Assembly (NCBI RefSeq): GCF_001270495.1 | Contig: NZ_LGUR01000208.1 | Span: 32,909-96,908, forward strand | Length of the DNA: 64,000 nucleotides | Reading direction: 5' to 3' | From: Streptomyces viridochromogenes | GTDB taxonomy: Bacteria > Actinomycetota > Actinomycetes > Streptomycetales > Streptomycetaceae | Shown here: positions 19,409-28,021 of the stretch, piece by piece | Layout: every line of letters begins with the position of its first letter | Numbering within the stretch: the first letter of the stretch is position 1 | Position numbers and translations under genes: made by a program | The notes under the pieces: model-generated | The model's input: the letters and a program-made list of their open reading frames with translations, nothing else | Told to the model about the DNA's origin: nothing | The model's database searches: none

Positions 19409-19744
19409 ATGGGTTTCAAGGTCGACCCGAACGACTTGGCCTCTTTCTCGAAGCAACTTGGTCGGGCGGCAGATCACGTGACTGCGGCAAAGGAGTATTT
19501 CGAGCGGGAATGCTCAGTCGGCACATTTGGCGCGGGCCCCGTTTCGGCAATAAGCAGTATCTGCGGCATCTTCGGCGGCGGTCACGATGGCGTGATGGAA
19601 AATGTCCGATCTGTTTTGGGTCAGATGCATCGCATTCTGGATGCATCAAAGAATGAGATGTCGCGGAGCGCCGACTTCTATGAACAGACGGACAAAGGCG
19701 AAGCAACGCGGTTGGATTCTCAATATCCAGAATCGAAGCGCTGA
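19409..19744 (+). CDS. Small YxxxD helical-hairpin T7SS cargo candidate
   Basis: 111 residues starting MGFKVDPNDLASF. Two helices are separated by GTFGAGPVSAISSICGIFGGG in the turn; there is no WXG. The C-terminal motif FYEQTDKG gives YxxxD (YEQTD). The gene is 64 bases after the mycosin and 24 bases before the next WXG gene, so all three are probably one operon. Low GC3. Family unknown. Confidence 0.75.
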   Translation: MGFKVDPNDLASFSKQLGRAADHVTAAKEYFERECSVGTFGAGPVSAISSICGIFGGGHDGVMENVRSVLGQMHRILDASKNEMSRSADFYEQTDKGEATRLDSQYPESKR

Positions 19745-19768
19745 CCACCAGTTTGTCTAGGAGGCGCC

Positions 19769-20512
19769 GTGGGTTTCGAGGATGTGGTGGATCCGGCGGG
19801 GCGTCTGAAGAAGCCTCAAGTGGACGGCGACAAGGACGAGCCCAGCACGCCATACCGTGACCTCACTTCGTATGGCGATGTATTCAGCCCGTCAGCTGTT
19901 GCCAGTTGGGTATTCGAAAAGTTCCTCGGAGTTAATCCGGTGGACGAAGCGAAGAATGCGCTCGGAGGAAACTGGGAGGAGTACGCCCAGTGCGCCAAAG
20001 CATGGGAAGCTCTAGGGTTGTTCTGCGACGACCTCGCAAAGAACCTTCAGTCGGGCAACAGATCCTTGGACGTTACGTGGTCGGGGAATGCTGCGGATGC
20101 CGCGTACGTCTACATGGACACGCTCGCCAAGGACATCGCAGCCATGAAGGGCTCCTTCGAGCAACTCAAAGAGCAGTATGAGATCGTAACTGATGGTGTG
20201 TGGCATGCCGCCGAAGCATGTGGCGATCTGCTCAGTGGCATGCTCGACCTTGCGATCGTCATTGGCATCACTATGGCTGCGGGCGCAAGCACAAGTTGGA
20301 CGCTCGTTGGTCCTGTTATCGCGGCTGGTGCCGTTGCCGGCGAGGTCGTGGCGATGATCAACCTTTGGACCAGGATGACTACCCTCATTATGGAAGTCGG
20401 AACGGTCGTCAGCGGTGCCACAGCGATGGTCGAGCAGACAGCCCACTTTTCCCAGGCCAGCATGATCAAGTTTCCCCTCCCTGGCAAGGGATACGACCAC
20501 CCTGGTGCGTGA
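19769..20512 (+). CDS. WXG-type T7SS cargo candidate with hydrophobic segment
   Basis: 247 residues from GTG 19769 with AGGAGG four bases upstream. A central WXG100-like hairpin carries VTWSGNAADAAY (WSG) near residue 113. Residues ~155-200 form a strongly hydrophobic Gly/Ala-rich stretch (LAIVIGITMAAGAS, VGPVIAAGAVAGEVVAMI), which could be a membrane segment or a buried hairpin as in longer WXG and CpnT-type heads. No enzymatic domain follows, so this is a carrier or partner and not a recognisable toxin. Low GC3 like its neighbours. Confidence 0.78.
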   Translation: MGFEDVVDPAGRLKKPQVDGDKDEPSTPYRDLTSYGDVFSPSAVASWVFEKFLGVNPVDEAKNALGGNWEEYAQCAKAWEALGLFCDDLAKNLQSGNRSLDVTWSGNAADAAYVYMDTLAKDIAAMKGSFEQLKEQYEIVTDGVWHAAEACGDLLSGMLDLAIVIGITMAAGASTSWTLVGPVIAAGAVAGEVVAMINLWTRMTTLIMEVGTVVSGATAMVEQTAHFSQASMIKFPLPGKGYDHPGA

Positions 20513-20559
20513 GTAGGCCCCCGGGTCGGCCGAGCACAGTTGAGCAGCGAAGGTAGACG

Positions 20560-20982
20560 ATGACTGAACGCGACAGCACTCGGGATGACGAGCCGCGAGT
20601 GGGCGACGAGGAGTTCATCAGTATCGCGCGCGATCCCGCTATGGCTCGGCTGCTCCGCAAGCAGCTGGAGTCCCTTGCCGACGGGAGAGCAGGTGCTGTT
20701 CTCGCTGAGATGGCCAAAGAGGTTCTCTCCGGCAGGATCGGTCTCCGAGAGGCAGTACAGGTTGGGGCCTATCAACAGGAACTGGTCGCGTCCGCCGAGA
20801 ACTTCGAACGCAAGTGGGACGAGATGTCAGCACTCGAGAAGTCGCAAGCAGAGGCAGAAGGAACAAAGTTGCTGCGGCAACAGCAGGACGAGATTGATCA
20901 GGAACACCGGGAAAGGCAAGAACAGTCACTGAACCCGAGTCAGCGGAGCAGGCATAGCGCCAACGGCTGGAGCGCGTACTGA
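20560..20982 (+). CDS. Small helical protein of a T7SS-linked family (LSGR motif, aromatic C-terminus)
   Basis: 140 residues, no membrane segment. It shares a pattern with the protein at 34,131: a run of helices, EMAKEVLSGRIGLREAV in the middle, a Trp-containing helix (FERKWDEMSALEKSQ), a polar tail, and a short aromatic end (NGWSAY here, GGFSLY there). The function is unknown. Its place right after cargo genes in both sites suggests a chaperone or partner for an exported protein. SD GAAGG lies about 8 bases before ATG 20560. Confidence 0.75.
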   Translation: MTERDSTRDDEPRVGDEEFISIARDPAMARLLRKQLESLADGRAGAVLAEMAKEVLSGRIGLREAVQVGAYQQELVASAENFERKWDEMSALEKSQAEAEGTKLLRQQQDEIDQEHRERQEQSLNPSQRSRHSANGWSAY

Positions 20983-21054
20983 CTACGGCCGAAATTTGAC
21001 GACATCGCAATCTTCCTTAGGGGCTGTAAGCAAGACTAGTAGATTGGAGAGGTT

Positions 21055-21363
21055 GTGAACTCGGAGCTACCGGACCTGGATCCCTCAACTGGTACCGATG
21101 AGGTGACGTCGCGCACGGCGAACCACTTCACCACTATCTTGCTTGGGCTTGGAATCCTTGTCCCTTGGGTGCTCTTCATTGGATCGATCTTGTCTGGCAC
21201 GCGTTGGTGGCTGACAGCCCTAAATTTGATCGGCACGCATGCGGGTCTTTTCGTGCTGTTCCTCGGATACCGGGATAACAGTCGAGCTTTGAAAAGGTGG
21301 GGGGCAGGGGTTCATGCTACGACCATGCTGCTCTTTCTGATCGTAGCCGAGGCCCTGAGGTGA
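21055..21363 (+). CDS. Small three-helix membrane protein
   Basis: 102 residues from GTG 21055 (GGAGAGG just upstream). Three membrane helices: TTILLGLGILVPWVLFIG, WLTALNLIGTHAGLFVLFLGY and TTMLLFLIVAEAL, joined by a short basic loop (RDNSRALKRW). Not recognised as a named family. Last gene of the low-GC3 block begun by the second mycosin. Confidence 0.72.
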   Translation: MNSELPDLDPSTGTDEVTSRTANHFTTILLGLGILVPWVLFIGSILSGTRWWLTALNLIGTHAGLFVLFLGYRDNSRALKRWGAGVHATTMLLFLIVAEALR

Positions 21364-21662
21364 TCCGAAGAACTACAAGACTTCTGCATCAACCGGAAAG
21401 AATCCCCGCATGGATTACGCCTGCATCACCTGCTGGGTCCTTGCTCCTCACATAGTCCCCAGTGTCTCAGCGGATTGCATTCGCGACAAAGTAGTGGGTC
21501 ATTGATGCCACCTGAATCCCCAAGCATCTGTCGATGAGGTGGCATTCGGGGCTGCGGTCACTTCGGGCCAATGAGAGGTACGTGATGACGCTGTTGCTGT
21601 GCCTTGTCGTGCTCGCGATTCCGCAATGAGCTAGATCCCAGAACAAGAAAGGACCCTCCTGA
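21364..21662. other. Intergenic region without a credible gene
   Basis: 299 bases after the small membrane protein. It carries an imperfect inverted repeat around 21,508-21,550 (CCACCTGAATCCC ... GAGGTGGCATTCGGG) that may end the preceding unit. In the frame of the following fragment it has stop codons, consistent with decayed mycosin sequence. Confidence 0.4.
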
Positions 21663-21920
21663 ATGGGCCTCGTTGTCCTTGTGGTTGGCGTGATCGGCCT
21701 TGGAGCCGTAATCGGCGCCGTCGTAGTCTTCGCTGTTCTGCGCAGCCGCCGAAACTCTGGCGCCAGCCAGATTGCTCCTAGCGCTGCAGCCTGCGCCCAG
21801 AATCCGGGTTACTCGCCTCAGCAGCCAATCTACCCAAACGCCCAGCAGGTGTATCCCCCAACCGCCGAGCAGGGGTACCCCACTCCTCAACAGCAGCCGT
21901 TCCAGTACCCCAACCCCTAA
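21663..21920 (+). pseudogene. Remnant of a mycosin C-terminus (membrane helix plus Pro/Tyr tail)
   Basis: 85 codons reading one membrane helix followed by LRSRRN and a Gln/Pro/Tyr tail with QGYPTP. This matches the last ~85 residues of the mycosin at 18,004 (helix, LRSRRN, QGYPTPGQ, HPNP). Immediately upstream in the same frame the sequence reads KKGPS and then a TGA stop, resembling the KKKKKSSSS linker of the intact gene. No protease domain is left. An AAGAAAGGA nine bases before the ATG means a small protein could still be made. Confidence 0.65.
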
Positions 21921-22095
21921 AATCAACAGAGCTCGCATCAAGGGTCATAACGTCACGTTGAAGACGGGTGGGGTGTCCGCCAGGTCGGGGCTGCGAGCCG
22001 CTTGAGCCAGCCCCGTGATTCCGTGATGAAATGGATCTCGTCGTGGCTGTCGGAGTGGCCACGTCCATTCAAGTACCGTACGAATGAGAGGGCTT

Positions 22096-22407
22096 ATGAG
22101 CGGGGGATTCGATGTCGAGGGGGACGCCCTGCGCAAGTACGCCAGGGCTGTGGAGGCCGCAGCCGGCCGGCTTGACAGCATCCGGAGCCGTACCCAGCAA
22201 CTGGAGCTCACCCAGGAGACCTTCGGAAGGCTGCCGCAGTCGGACGATTTGAAAGCCGACTACGACACTCAGCACAAGGAGTCAGGCAACGACCTCACCG
22301 ACGCCGTCGACACTCTGCACTCCATAGCCGACGCGCTCAAGGATTCCGCTGCCGCCTACGACGGCACGGAGATGGACAACAGGGGCATGATGGGCGGGGG
22401 CAACTGA
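22096..22407 (+). CDS. Small YxxxE helical-hairpin T7SS cargo candidate
   Basis: 103 residues from ATG 22096 (GAGAGGG three bases upstream); ATG 22084 has no SD. It reads FDVEGDALRKYARAVEAAAGRLDSI, typical of WXG100-like first helices, has no WXG, and carries AYDGTEMDN (YxxxE) before a Gly-rich end. The stop overlaps the next start (TGATG), so it is coupled to the larger WXG protein and is probably its export partner. Confidence 0.82.
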   Translation: MSGGFDVEGDALRKYARAVEAAAGRLDSIRSRTQQLELTQETFGRLPQSDDLKADYDTQHKESGNDLTDAVDTLHSIADALKDSAAAYDGTEMDNRGMMGGGN

Positions 22408-23375
22408 TGGGCGCGGGGCAGGCGGCGGGCGATGCCCTGAGCCGGATCAACTTCGTCCTGGACTGGAGCAATCCGCTCGCGGGTGTTCTCGACGAGATCA
22501 TCCGGGGCATCATGAAGCAGTTCAACCTGGATGAACTCCTCGAGCAGGTCAGTGGCGACAACGAACTCCTCGCCGAGACCGCGATTCAGTGGCGCAAGGG
22601 TGCCAATGATGTGCGCGGAGTGATCGAGGACCTGGTTGTAGAACGTCGTACGCTCGCCACCCAGTGGCAGGGCGAGGCGTTCAGCAATTTCGACACGATG
22701 ATGACCGAGTTCGAGGAAGCCCTCAGGGGCGAGGCCACGGACATGGACACCATGGCCGAACTCCTCGAAATGGCGGCCCAGGAGTGCGCGGCTGCCGAGC
22801 AGTTGATGCTCGACCTCATCGTCGAGATCGTGGAGACCGCGCTCGCGGCCGCCGCGACCACCGCGATCCTGTCTCTTCTGACGGCGGGTGCCGCGGCTGC
22901 TATCGGTCCGCTCATCGCCGCCGCGGGCATCGCTCACAAGGCAGCGAAGGCCGTGAAGATCACGGCGAAACTGGCGGACGCGCTGTCGGACCTCGCCAAG
23001 CGAATGCAGCTGCTCCGCAAGATGATGAAGCTGCGGAATGCACTGCGTAAGGGGCCCAAGCATTTCAAGGGCGGCCTGTCGCGCTACATAAGGAAGGTGG
23101 ATGAGCGCGGCAATCCGATTCCTGAGCGCAACATCAACGATCTGGCCATGTATGCGGGTTATAGGGTCGTCAAGAAGGGCGTGAAGGGCGTCGTCAAGGA
23201 CGTCATTGGCGCGGACCCGGCAGGCACGGTGCAGGAGAGTCTGCTGGAGGACGGGCCGGGGGTGGCGGAGGAGCGTTACGAGTACCACCAGCGCCCCGAC
23301 CCGCAGAGTTTCGGCGAGCGTACGGACGTGACTCCTTCGAGCGCGGCAAGGACTGTGAGGGACGATTTCGGGTGA
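22407..23375 (+). CDS. Large WXG-type T7SS substrate
   Basis: 322 residues. The N-terminal helical head has LATQWQGEAFSNFD near residue 90 (WQG as WXG). A hydrophobic Ala-rich segment follows at ~145-190 (TAILSLLTAGAAAAIGPLIAAAG), then a strongly basic stretch (AKRMQLLRKMMKLRNALRKGPKHFKGG) and a polar C-terminus ending RTVRDDFG. The layout, WXG head plus hydrophobic hairpin, is that of LXG/CpnT-type leaders; the ~140-residue C-terminal part matches no toxin I know. Coupled by overlap to genes on both sides, so three genes act as a unit. Confidence 0.8.
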   Translation: MGAGQAAGDALSRINFVLDWSNPLAGVLDEIIRGIMKQFNLDELLEQVSGDNELLAETAIQWRKGANDVRGVIEDLVVERRTLATQWQGEAFSNFDTMMTEFEEALRGEATDMDTMAELLEMAAQECAAAEQLMLDLIVEIVETALAAAATTAILSLLTAGAAAAIGPLIAAAGIAHKAAKAVKITAKLADALSDLAKRMQLLRKMMKLRNALRKGPKHFKGGLSRYIRKVDERGNPIPERNINDLAMYAGYRVVKKGVKGVVKDVIGADPAGTVQESLLEDGPGVAEERYEYHQRPDPQSFGERTDVTPSSAARTVRDDFG

Positions 23376-24031
23376 GCGGAACGAACAGGGCGGGCTTCGT
23401 CCGTGAGATGGTCGAGCGGGCGAGGTCCTTGGCGCCGGCAGGTGAGGTGCTGCGTGCTGAGCACGGGGTCACTCTGGCTGAACGGGCGCCGTCGCCCGGC
23501 TATTTTCGCCGCCCGCGGGTTCTGCGATCCGAGCGTCGTGCGCTGGGTGGTTGGTTGCTGCTGCCGGTGACCGGGATTTTGAGACTCGTTACGGCCACCT
23601 TGAACCCGGTCGAACGGCTGGTCGAAGCGTTCACCGAGCGTGAGAAAAGGAAGCCCGGCAAGCCGTTTCGCGGCGGTTGGAACAGCATGGCCGGCCATCT
23701 GGCCCGCGGCCTGGTGCCACGGACGAAGAACCCGGCGAACCTGCCGTCCGTCGTGATGCAGGTGACCGACCACCGCCTGCAAATCGTGTACGTGTCCCGC
23801 GTGCGTTCCTTCACCGGCAACCCCGGTCTGGTTGAAGCGGGGTGGGCCACGGATATTCGTAATGTGGCCTGGATCCGGGATCGCAGTGACGTGGTGGGCG
23901 GTGACCACGAGATCGGTTTCGTCGATGGTTCGTGGTGCACGGTCAAGTTCTGGGGTGACGGGTGGAGCCGTATGGCGGACGCGTTTCCGCTCCGGCTGAG
24001 CCACCTCGACCCGGTTCCGAACCTGAGGTGA
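23372..24031 (+). CDS. Unknown protein coupled to a WXG substrate
   Basis: 219 residues from GTG 23372, overlapping the previous stop (GTGA). Mostly soluble, with one moderately hydrophobic stretch (GGWLLLPVTGILRLVTATL, ~residues 50-68). The C-terminal half looks like beta strands (VVMQVTDHRLQIVYVSR, DVVGGDHEIGFVDGSWCTVKFWG). Its coupling to a T7SS substrate gene suggests an immunity or chaperone role; no family is recognised. Confidence 0.7.
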   Translation: MSGTNRAGFVREMVERARSLAPAGEVLRAEHGVTLAERAPSPGYFRRPRVLRSERRALGGWLLLPVTGILRLVTATLNPVERLVEAFTEREKRKPGKPFRGGWNSMAGHLARGLVPRTKNPANLPSVVMQVTDHRLQIVYVSRVRSFTGNPGLVEAGWATDIRNVAWIRDRSDVVGGDHEIGFVDGSWCTVKFWGDGWSRMADAFPLRLSHLDPVPNLR

Positions 24032-24066
24032 CCAGCCGAGGGTGAGCTGGACTCAGTGAAATTCCC

Positions 24067-24092
24067 CCCGGGACCGGTTCGCCGGTCCCGGG
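24067..24092 (+). terminator. Terminator after the WXG three-gene unit
   Basis: A perfect 11-bp stem (24067-24077 with 24082-24092) closed by a TTCG tetraloop lies 35 bases after the stop. The UUCG loop is unusually stable. Confidence 0.85.
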
Positions 24093-24324
24093 CAACGCCT
24101 CCGCGGCAACCACGAGTTGGGTGAGGCGTAGCGACCAGCCTGGCTCCGGGCTGTCACCTCGGGAGTCAGAGTTCGCACTCGGAGACCTCGCGAAGATCTG
24201 GCACGGACCCAGCGAGCGTACGAACTGCGCTCGAAGGGCTGGCTCGGGCGCCCGGCGCCCGAGACCACCGGTGACGGCATCCACCACTCGGGGAGGTCCC
24301 GGGCATGCTTGCCGCCATGCGCGA

Positions 24325-24714
24325 CGCGGATGACCCGTTCTTCGACGGGGCAGCCAGATCCGTATGCCCTGCTGGTCCAGCGGCAGGGTCGCGCTGGTCC
24401 GCGTACGCGCCCTCGTTCCTCACCGGACAGGGCTCCAGCCTCGCGCTCGTCGGCGCGTACATGCTCGCCGACTCCCTGGCCGACCGTGACCAAGCGCGGG
24501 CTTCGCCGTCTACGAACACCGCACCCGTGAGTTCGTGACCGTGAACCAGGATCAGGTCGGCGAGGGCGATGCCACGCTCTTCCCGAACACCGTTCGGGCT
24601 CTGGAGCAGCGCAACGACATGCTCCGCAATCCGAGTGCCATGCCCGCCGCGGAGGGACGGCCGGCCCATTTGGCCCTCACCCTGCCCGAATTCATGCCCA
24701 TTTCACGTCCATGA
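24325..24714 (+). pseudogene. 3' remnant of an FAD-dependent monooxygenase gene
   Basis: Pieces of the C-terminal half of a group A flavin monooxygenase can be read, but in three frames. One frame near 24,345 reads QIRMPCWSSGRVALV, the usual segment before the GD motif. The GD part is deleted. A second frame then reads YAPSFLTGQGSSLALVGAYMLA, and after another shift near 24,490 a third reads GFAVYEHRTREFV and ATLFPNTVRALEQRNDMLR, ending at TGA 24,712. The N-terminal FAD-binding half is absent. The gene is dead, truncated and frameshifted, and is unrelated to secretion, so it marks an old insertion or rearrangement in the island. Confidence 0.75.
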
Positions 24715-25179
24715 CATGAGCCCGGGCACGCGCGTGCGGGGCGGTGCCGGTATGGGCGGCGTGGCCTCGACGATCTTCGTGATTGAGGCTCGCGCTCATG
24801 GCGGCGGTAACCCCTGTCCCACACGCGAGCATTGGCGGCTGCAACAAAATACCCAGCAGGCAATCGTCACGCCGGTCGGGACCTTGGCGTACGCGGAACC
24901 TTCACCGGCCTCCGCGAGAAGCCCCCGGAGTTCTGACAGGGAGACCTCAAATCGCAGCCATGCCGCGGAACATTGCTCTGGCAGGACGTTGCGGGCGCGT
25001 GTAGCGACGCATGTTCTCGCGTACGTCCGGAGAGGACGGACGGCCGCGAGGATCGGCGCTCACCGTCTGCCGGATCCTCGCCGAGCACGACGCGGCCGAC
25101 TCGACGACCTGGGCGTTGCTCCAGCTAAGAGGGCGGCCGTGCTCATCACAAACTGGTCTTCATGGGGGAGTGGGAACAC
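24715..25179. other. Degenerate intergenic stretch
   Basis: 465 bases with no frame that looks like a maintained gene; the short open frames lack SD sites and codon bias. It lies between two broken genes and is most simply read as decayed sequence. A GGGGGAG SD for the next reading frame is at its end. Confidence 0.45.
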
Positions 25180-26182
25180 ATGTCGTACCCGCCGCCTGGC
25201 CCTCCGGGCAGCGCGAATCCGTATCCTCAGCAGCCGCAGATGCCGGCTGCCCCGCCGCCCGGCGGAGCCGGTCAGCCTGCCGGGCAGGTGTCTTGGCCGA
25301 CGCAGAGCCCCCAGGGGGCCCGAATCCTTATGCTCAGCAGCCGTCGATGCCGGCTGCACCCCGGCCTGGTGCACCCGTCGTGCCTCCCGGACAGGCGCCC
25401 TGGCCGGCGCAGGGCCCGCAGAACCAGGCTTCTGGAGGCGGCGGAGGCCGCAAGGTACTAGGAACATTGCTCGGTCTCGTCGGAGCTCTGCTGCTCGTCG
25501 GCGGCGGCGCGCTCACGGCGCACGCGTACAGCAACGCCCGGCAGGAGATCCCGAACGACGAATCCGGCAAGGTGTTGTGGCGGGACGAACCGGTGGACAA
25601 GATCTTTCCGACCACGCTCGGCGGCCGTGGTGGCTACAACGGCGGGCTCTACGACCGCGAGCAAGCGATATGGAACCGCGCGGGGATCTCGCCCGAGACC
25701 GACTGCGACAAGGGCATCACCCGCTATACGTTGAAGGCCGCCCAGGAAAACGGCTGCAAGGCGGTCCTGCGCGCCACCTACGTCGACTCGACCGCGAACA
25801 TGGTCGCGACAGTGGCGGTGGTGGTGTTGCCCGAGGGCCCGTTCGAGGCCGGCCCGAGGGAGAAGGTCTCTATACGGCCTACCAGGACAACCTCCTCAAC
25901 GATGGCGTGGTTGCCCCGTACGCGGTGCCCGGCACCCTGGCCGCCAACTGGAAGCACCGGAACGGCTCCGCCCTGATGCCCATGGGCGGCGAGAACATGC
26001 CGTATGTGGTGGCGGCCAGCGTCGGCTCCGTCGACGGCTACATCGCGGGCGATCTGCCTGGCGAGTGGGGTGACAGCGGCGGCAACGCCACCGACCGCGA
26101 ATCCTGGAGCGCCAACGCTGACGACCTCGTCAATCTCTTCCGAGCCCACATGGACCGCTTGCAGAGCGGAGACTCGCAGTGA
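25180..26182 (+). pseudogene. Single-pass membrane protein gene with two frameshifts
   Basis: ATG 25180 has GGGGGAG nine bases upstream and begins MSYPPPGPPGSANPYPQQPQM. This frame breaks at ~25,310 in a CCCCCAGGGGG tract; the next frame continues PNPYAQQPSMP, then a membrane helix (VLGTLLGLVGALLLVGGGALTAHAY) and an extracellular domain with two Cys (TDCDKGITRYTLKAAQENGCK). A second break at ~25,860 moves to the frame reading GLYTAYQDNLLNDG through to TGA 26,182. Apart from the two one-base slips the text is well conserved and ends by overlapping the mycosin start (GTGA). Either a recently broken gene or two sequencing errors. Function unknown; Pro-rich tail, helix and outer domain suit a T7SS accessory protein. 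Confidence 0.7.
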
Positions 26183-27336
26183 CCGCCCGATTCATACGCC
26201 ACTCCGCTGTCACCGGTGCCGCGCTGACGGTCCTGATGGGTACGGCTCTCTCCTGGGGCGCGCCTCCCGCCTCGGCTGCCGAGAACGCGCCGGTCAGCTG
26301 GGAGTCGGCGGCGCTCGGCCTACCGACGGCCCACACGCTCAACCAGGGAGAAGGCGTCACCGTTGCCGTGCTGGACAGCGGCATCGATCCGGACCACCCG
26401 GCGCTCAAGGGCAGGGTGGCCAAGGTCGGCCCTGACTTCTACGACTCGGACGGTCTCCGACCCGGAGACGACGGCTACGGCGTTCATGGCACCGCCATGG
26501 TCTCGGACGTCCTCAAGGTCGCGCCCAAGGCGAAGATCATCACCGCTCGGGTGATCGACGACAGCCACGAGTACAAGTTCGAGCGGGGCCTCAGCCCCGT
26601 CGGGGACGGCATCGATTACGCGGTGGCGAACGGAGCCGACGTGATCTCGATGTCTCTCGGCGGAGACGTGGTGAACCGAATGCAGGGCGAGGACTTGGCC
26701 GCCGCGGCCCGTGCCGTGCAAAAGGGCGTCACGCTCCTGGCCGCCGCGGGCAACTCCGGTGACGAGGGCAACGAGGGCAACTTCCCCGCCGGGTACGCGA
26801 ACGTGATCTCCGTCGCCGCGACCAAGCAGGGAGGGCAGCGCGCCGACTTCTCCACGGTGCGTACCCACAACACCATCGCCGCGCCGGGCGTCGGCATCGT
26901 CAGCGCCGACAAGGAAGGTGGCTACAGCGCAATCAACGGCACCTCCCCTGCCACGGCGATCGCCGCCGGTGTCACCGCGCTCATGCTCGCCGAGAACCCG
27001 GACCTGACCCCGGCCCAGACGCGCGCGATCCTGATGCGCACGGCCGACCATCCGGCAGGCGGCCACGACCCTCTCGTCGGTGCTGGTCAGATCAACGCCG
27101 CGGCAGCGGTGCGAGCGGCGGCCAACCCGTCGAAGATCGACACCGAGCCGAAGCCGTACAAGGGAGACGTCAAGCACTTCGCGTCGCCGACAGGCACCGA
27201 CAAGATCTCCCATCCGGCAATGGAGACAGGGGTGCTCGCGACGGGTCTCGGCGCTGTCGGTGGTGGCCTGCTTCTCGTGGTCTGCGGTGGTCTGCTGCTG
27301 TTCCGTAGGAGCAAGCGGCAACGAGTCGCAGTCTGA
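26179..27336 (+). CDS. Third mycosin-type S8 serine protease
   Basis: 385 residues from GTG 26179, overlapping the preceding stop. The signal peptide ends near PPASAAENA. Triad: Asp66 (VAVLDSGID), His103 (VHGTAMVS), Ser256 (NGTSPATAIAAG), with Asn in AAAGNSGDEGN. As in the second mycosin, the Pro of GTSxAxP is missing. A C-terminal membrane helix (GLGAVGGGLLLVVCGGLLLF) ends in a short basic tail, without the long Pro/Tyr tail of the second. The gene has normal Streptomyces codon use, unlike that one. Confidence 0.92.
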   Translation: MTARFIRHSAVTGAALTVLMGTALSWGAPPASAAENAPVSWESAALGLPTAHTLNQGEGVTVAVLDSGIDPDHPALKGRVAKVGPDFYDSDGLRPGDDGYGVHGTAMVSDVLKVAPKAKIITARVIDDSHEYKFERGLSPVGDGIDYAVANGADVISMSLGGDVVNRMQGEDLAAAARAVQKGVTLLAAAGNSGDEGNEGNFPAGYANVISVAATKQGGQRADFSTVRTHNTIAAPGVGIVSADKEGGYSAINGTSPATAIAAGVTALMLAENPDLTPAQTRAILMRTADHPAGGHDPLVGAGQINAAAAVRAAANPSKIDTEPKPYKGDVKHFASPTGTDKISHPAMETGVLATGLGAVGGGLLLVVCGGLLLFRRSKRQRVAV

Positions 27337-27354
27337 GACCCAGCATGAACTCGG

Positions 27355-27391
27355 CCCCGGCGCCTCTCTTTTCTCCGGAGGGGCACCGGGG
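27355..27391. terminator. Hairpin between convergent genes
   Basis: Imperfect GC stem (CCCCGG...CCGGGG outer arms) with a U-rich loop, between the third mycosin and the convergent membrane-protein gene; it could serve both. Confidence 0.5.
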
Positions 27392-27396
27392 CTTCG

Positions 27397-27981
27397 TCAC
27401 ACGAAGAACACCACCAGCAAACTGACAACGAGCCCGACCACCCCCACCCCCACCAGCACCAGGCAAGTGCGGAACAACCCCTGCGCGGACGTCCCGCCGG
27501 AGGTGAAGCCCGTGACGGTGCCGAAGGTGCCGATGGCGAGGGAGATCAGGGCACCGAAGAACCACGCGCAGCCCACCGCGATGGCGCCGGCCCAGCCATG
27601 GTCCAGCTTGTAGGACGTGTCGCCTGTCTTGACGGCCTCGATCACGTAGCCCCGCTGGTGCAGGGCATCGCTCTTGAGCTCGGCGTTGAGGTCCTTGACG
27701 GAGCCGTCGGCGGACGTGAAAGTGCCGTAGCACCAACGGGTCTTCGTCTTCTTCCGTGAGCCGCTCGACGTGCTCGAGCGGTACTTGTAGTCGACCGTGC
27801 AGGTGTCGACGGTGAGCTTGCCCGGCGTGGCCGTGGCGTAGGTGTAGGGGCCGAGGTAGGCGCCGAGGGCCAGGAGGACGAGGCCTGCGAGGAGCAGGCC
27901 CGCGCCGATGAGGCGGCCGAGGCTCGTCCGGTCTCCAGGGGTGGCGGCGTTCGGCGCCGCATTCCCGTGCACTTGGGTCAT
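27397..27981 (-). CDS. Membrane protein with extracytoplasmic two-Cys domain (copy 1 of 3)
   Basis: 194 residues from ATG 27981 with GAGGA seven bases upstream. A first helix (IGAGLLLAGLVLLALGAYLG) is followed by an outer domain of ~85 residues reading GKLTVDTCTVDYKYR and WCYGTFTSADGS, then helices AIAVGCAWFFGALISLAIGTF and CLVLVGVGVVGLVVSLLVVFF. The pattern LTV-x2-C...C-x-G-x-F-x-S-x-DG recurs in the genes at 28,022 and 33,583. The two Cys may form a disulfide. Function unknown; all copies lie in the secretion island. Confidence 0.75.
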   Translation of the reverse strand: MTQVHGNAAPNAATPGDRTSLGRLIGAGLLLAGLVLLALGAYLGPYTYATATPGKLTVDTCTVDYKYRSSTSSGSRKKTKTRWCYGTFTSADGSVKDLNAELKSDALHQRGYVIEAVKTGDTSYKLDHGWAGAIAVGCAWFFGALISLAIGTFGTVTGFTSGGTSAQGLFRTCLVLVGVGVVGLVVSLLVVFFV

Positions 27982-28021
27982 TGAGGGTTCCTCAGGAGGT
28001 TTGAGAACGGGGATAGGGCTG

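Noticed and set aside
24716..25160. Possible transposase or regulator fragment
   Set aside because: No transposase motifs, terminal inverted repeats or target duplication could be found; left as degenerate sequence.
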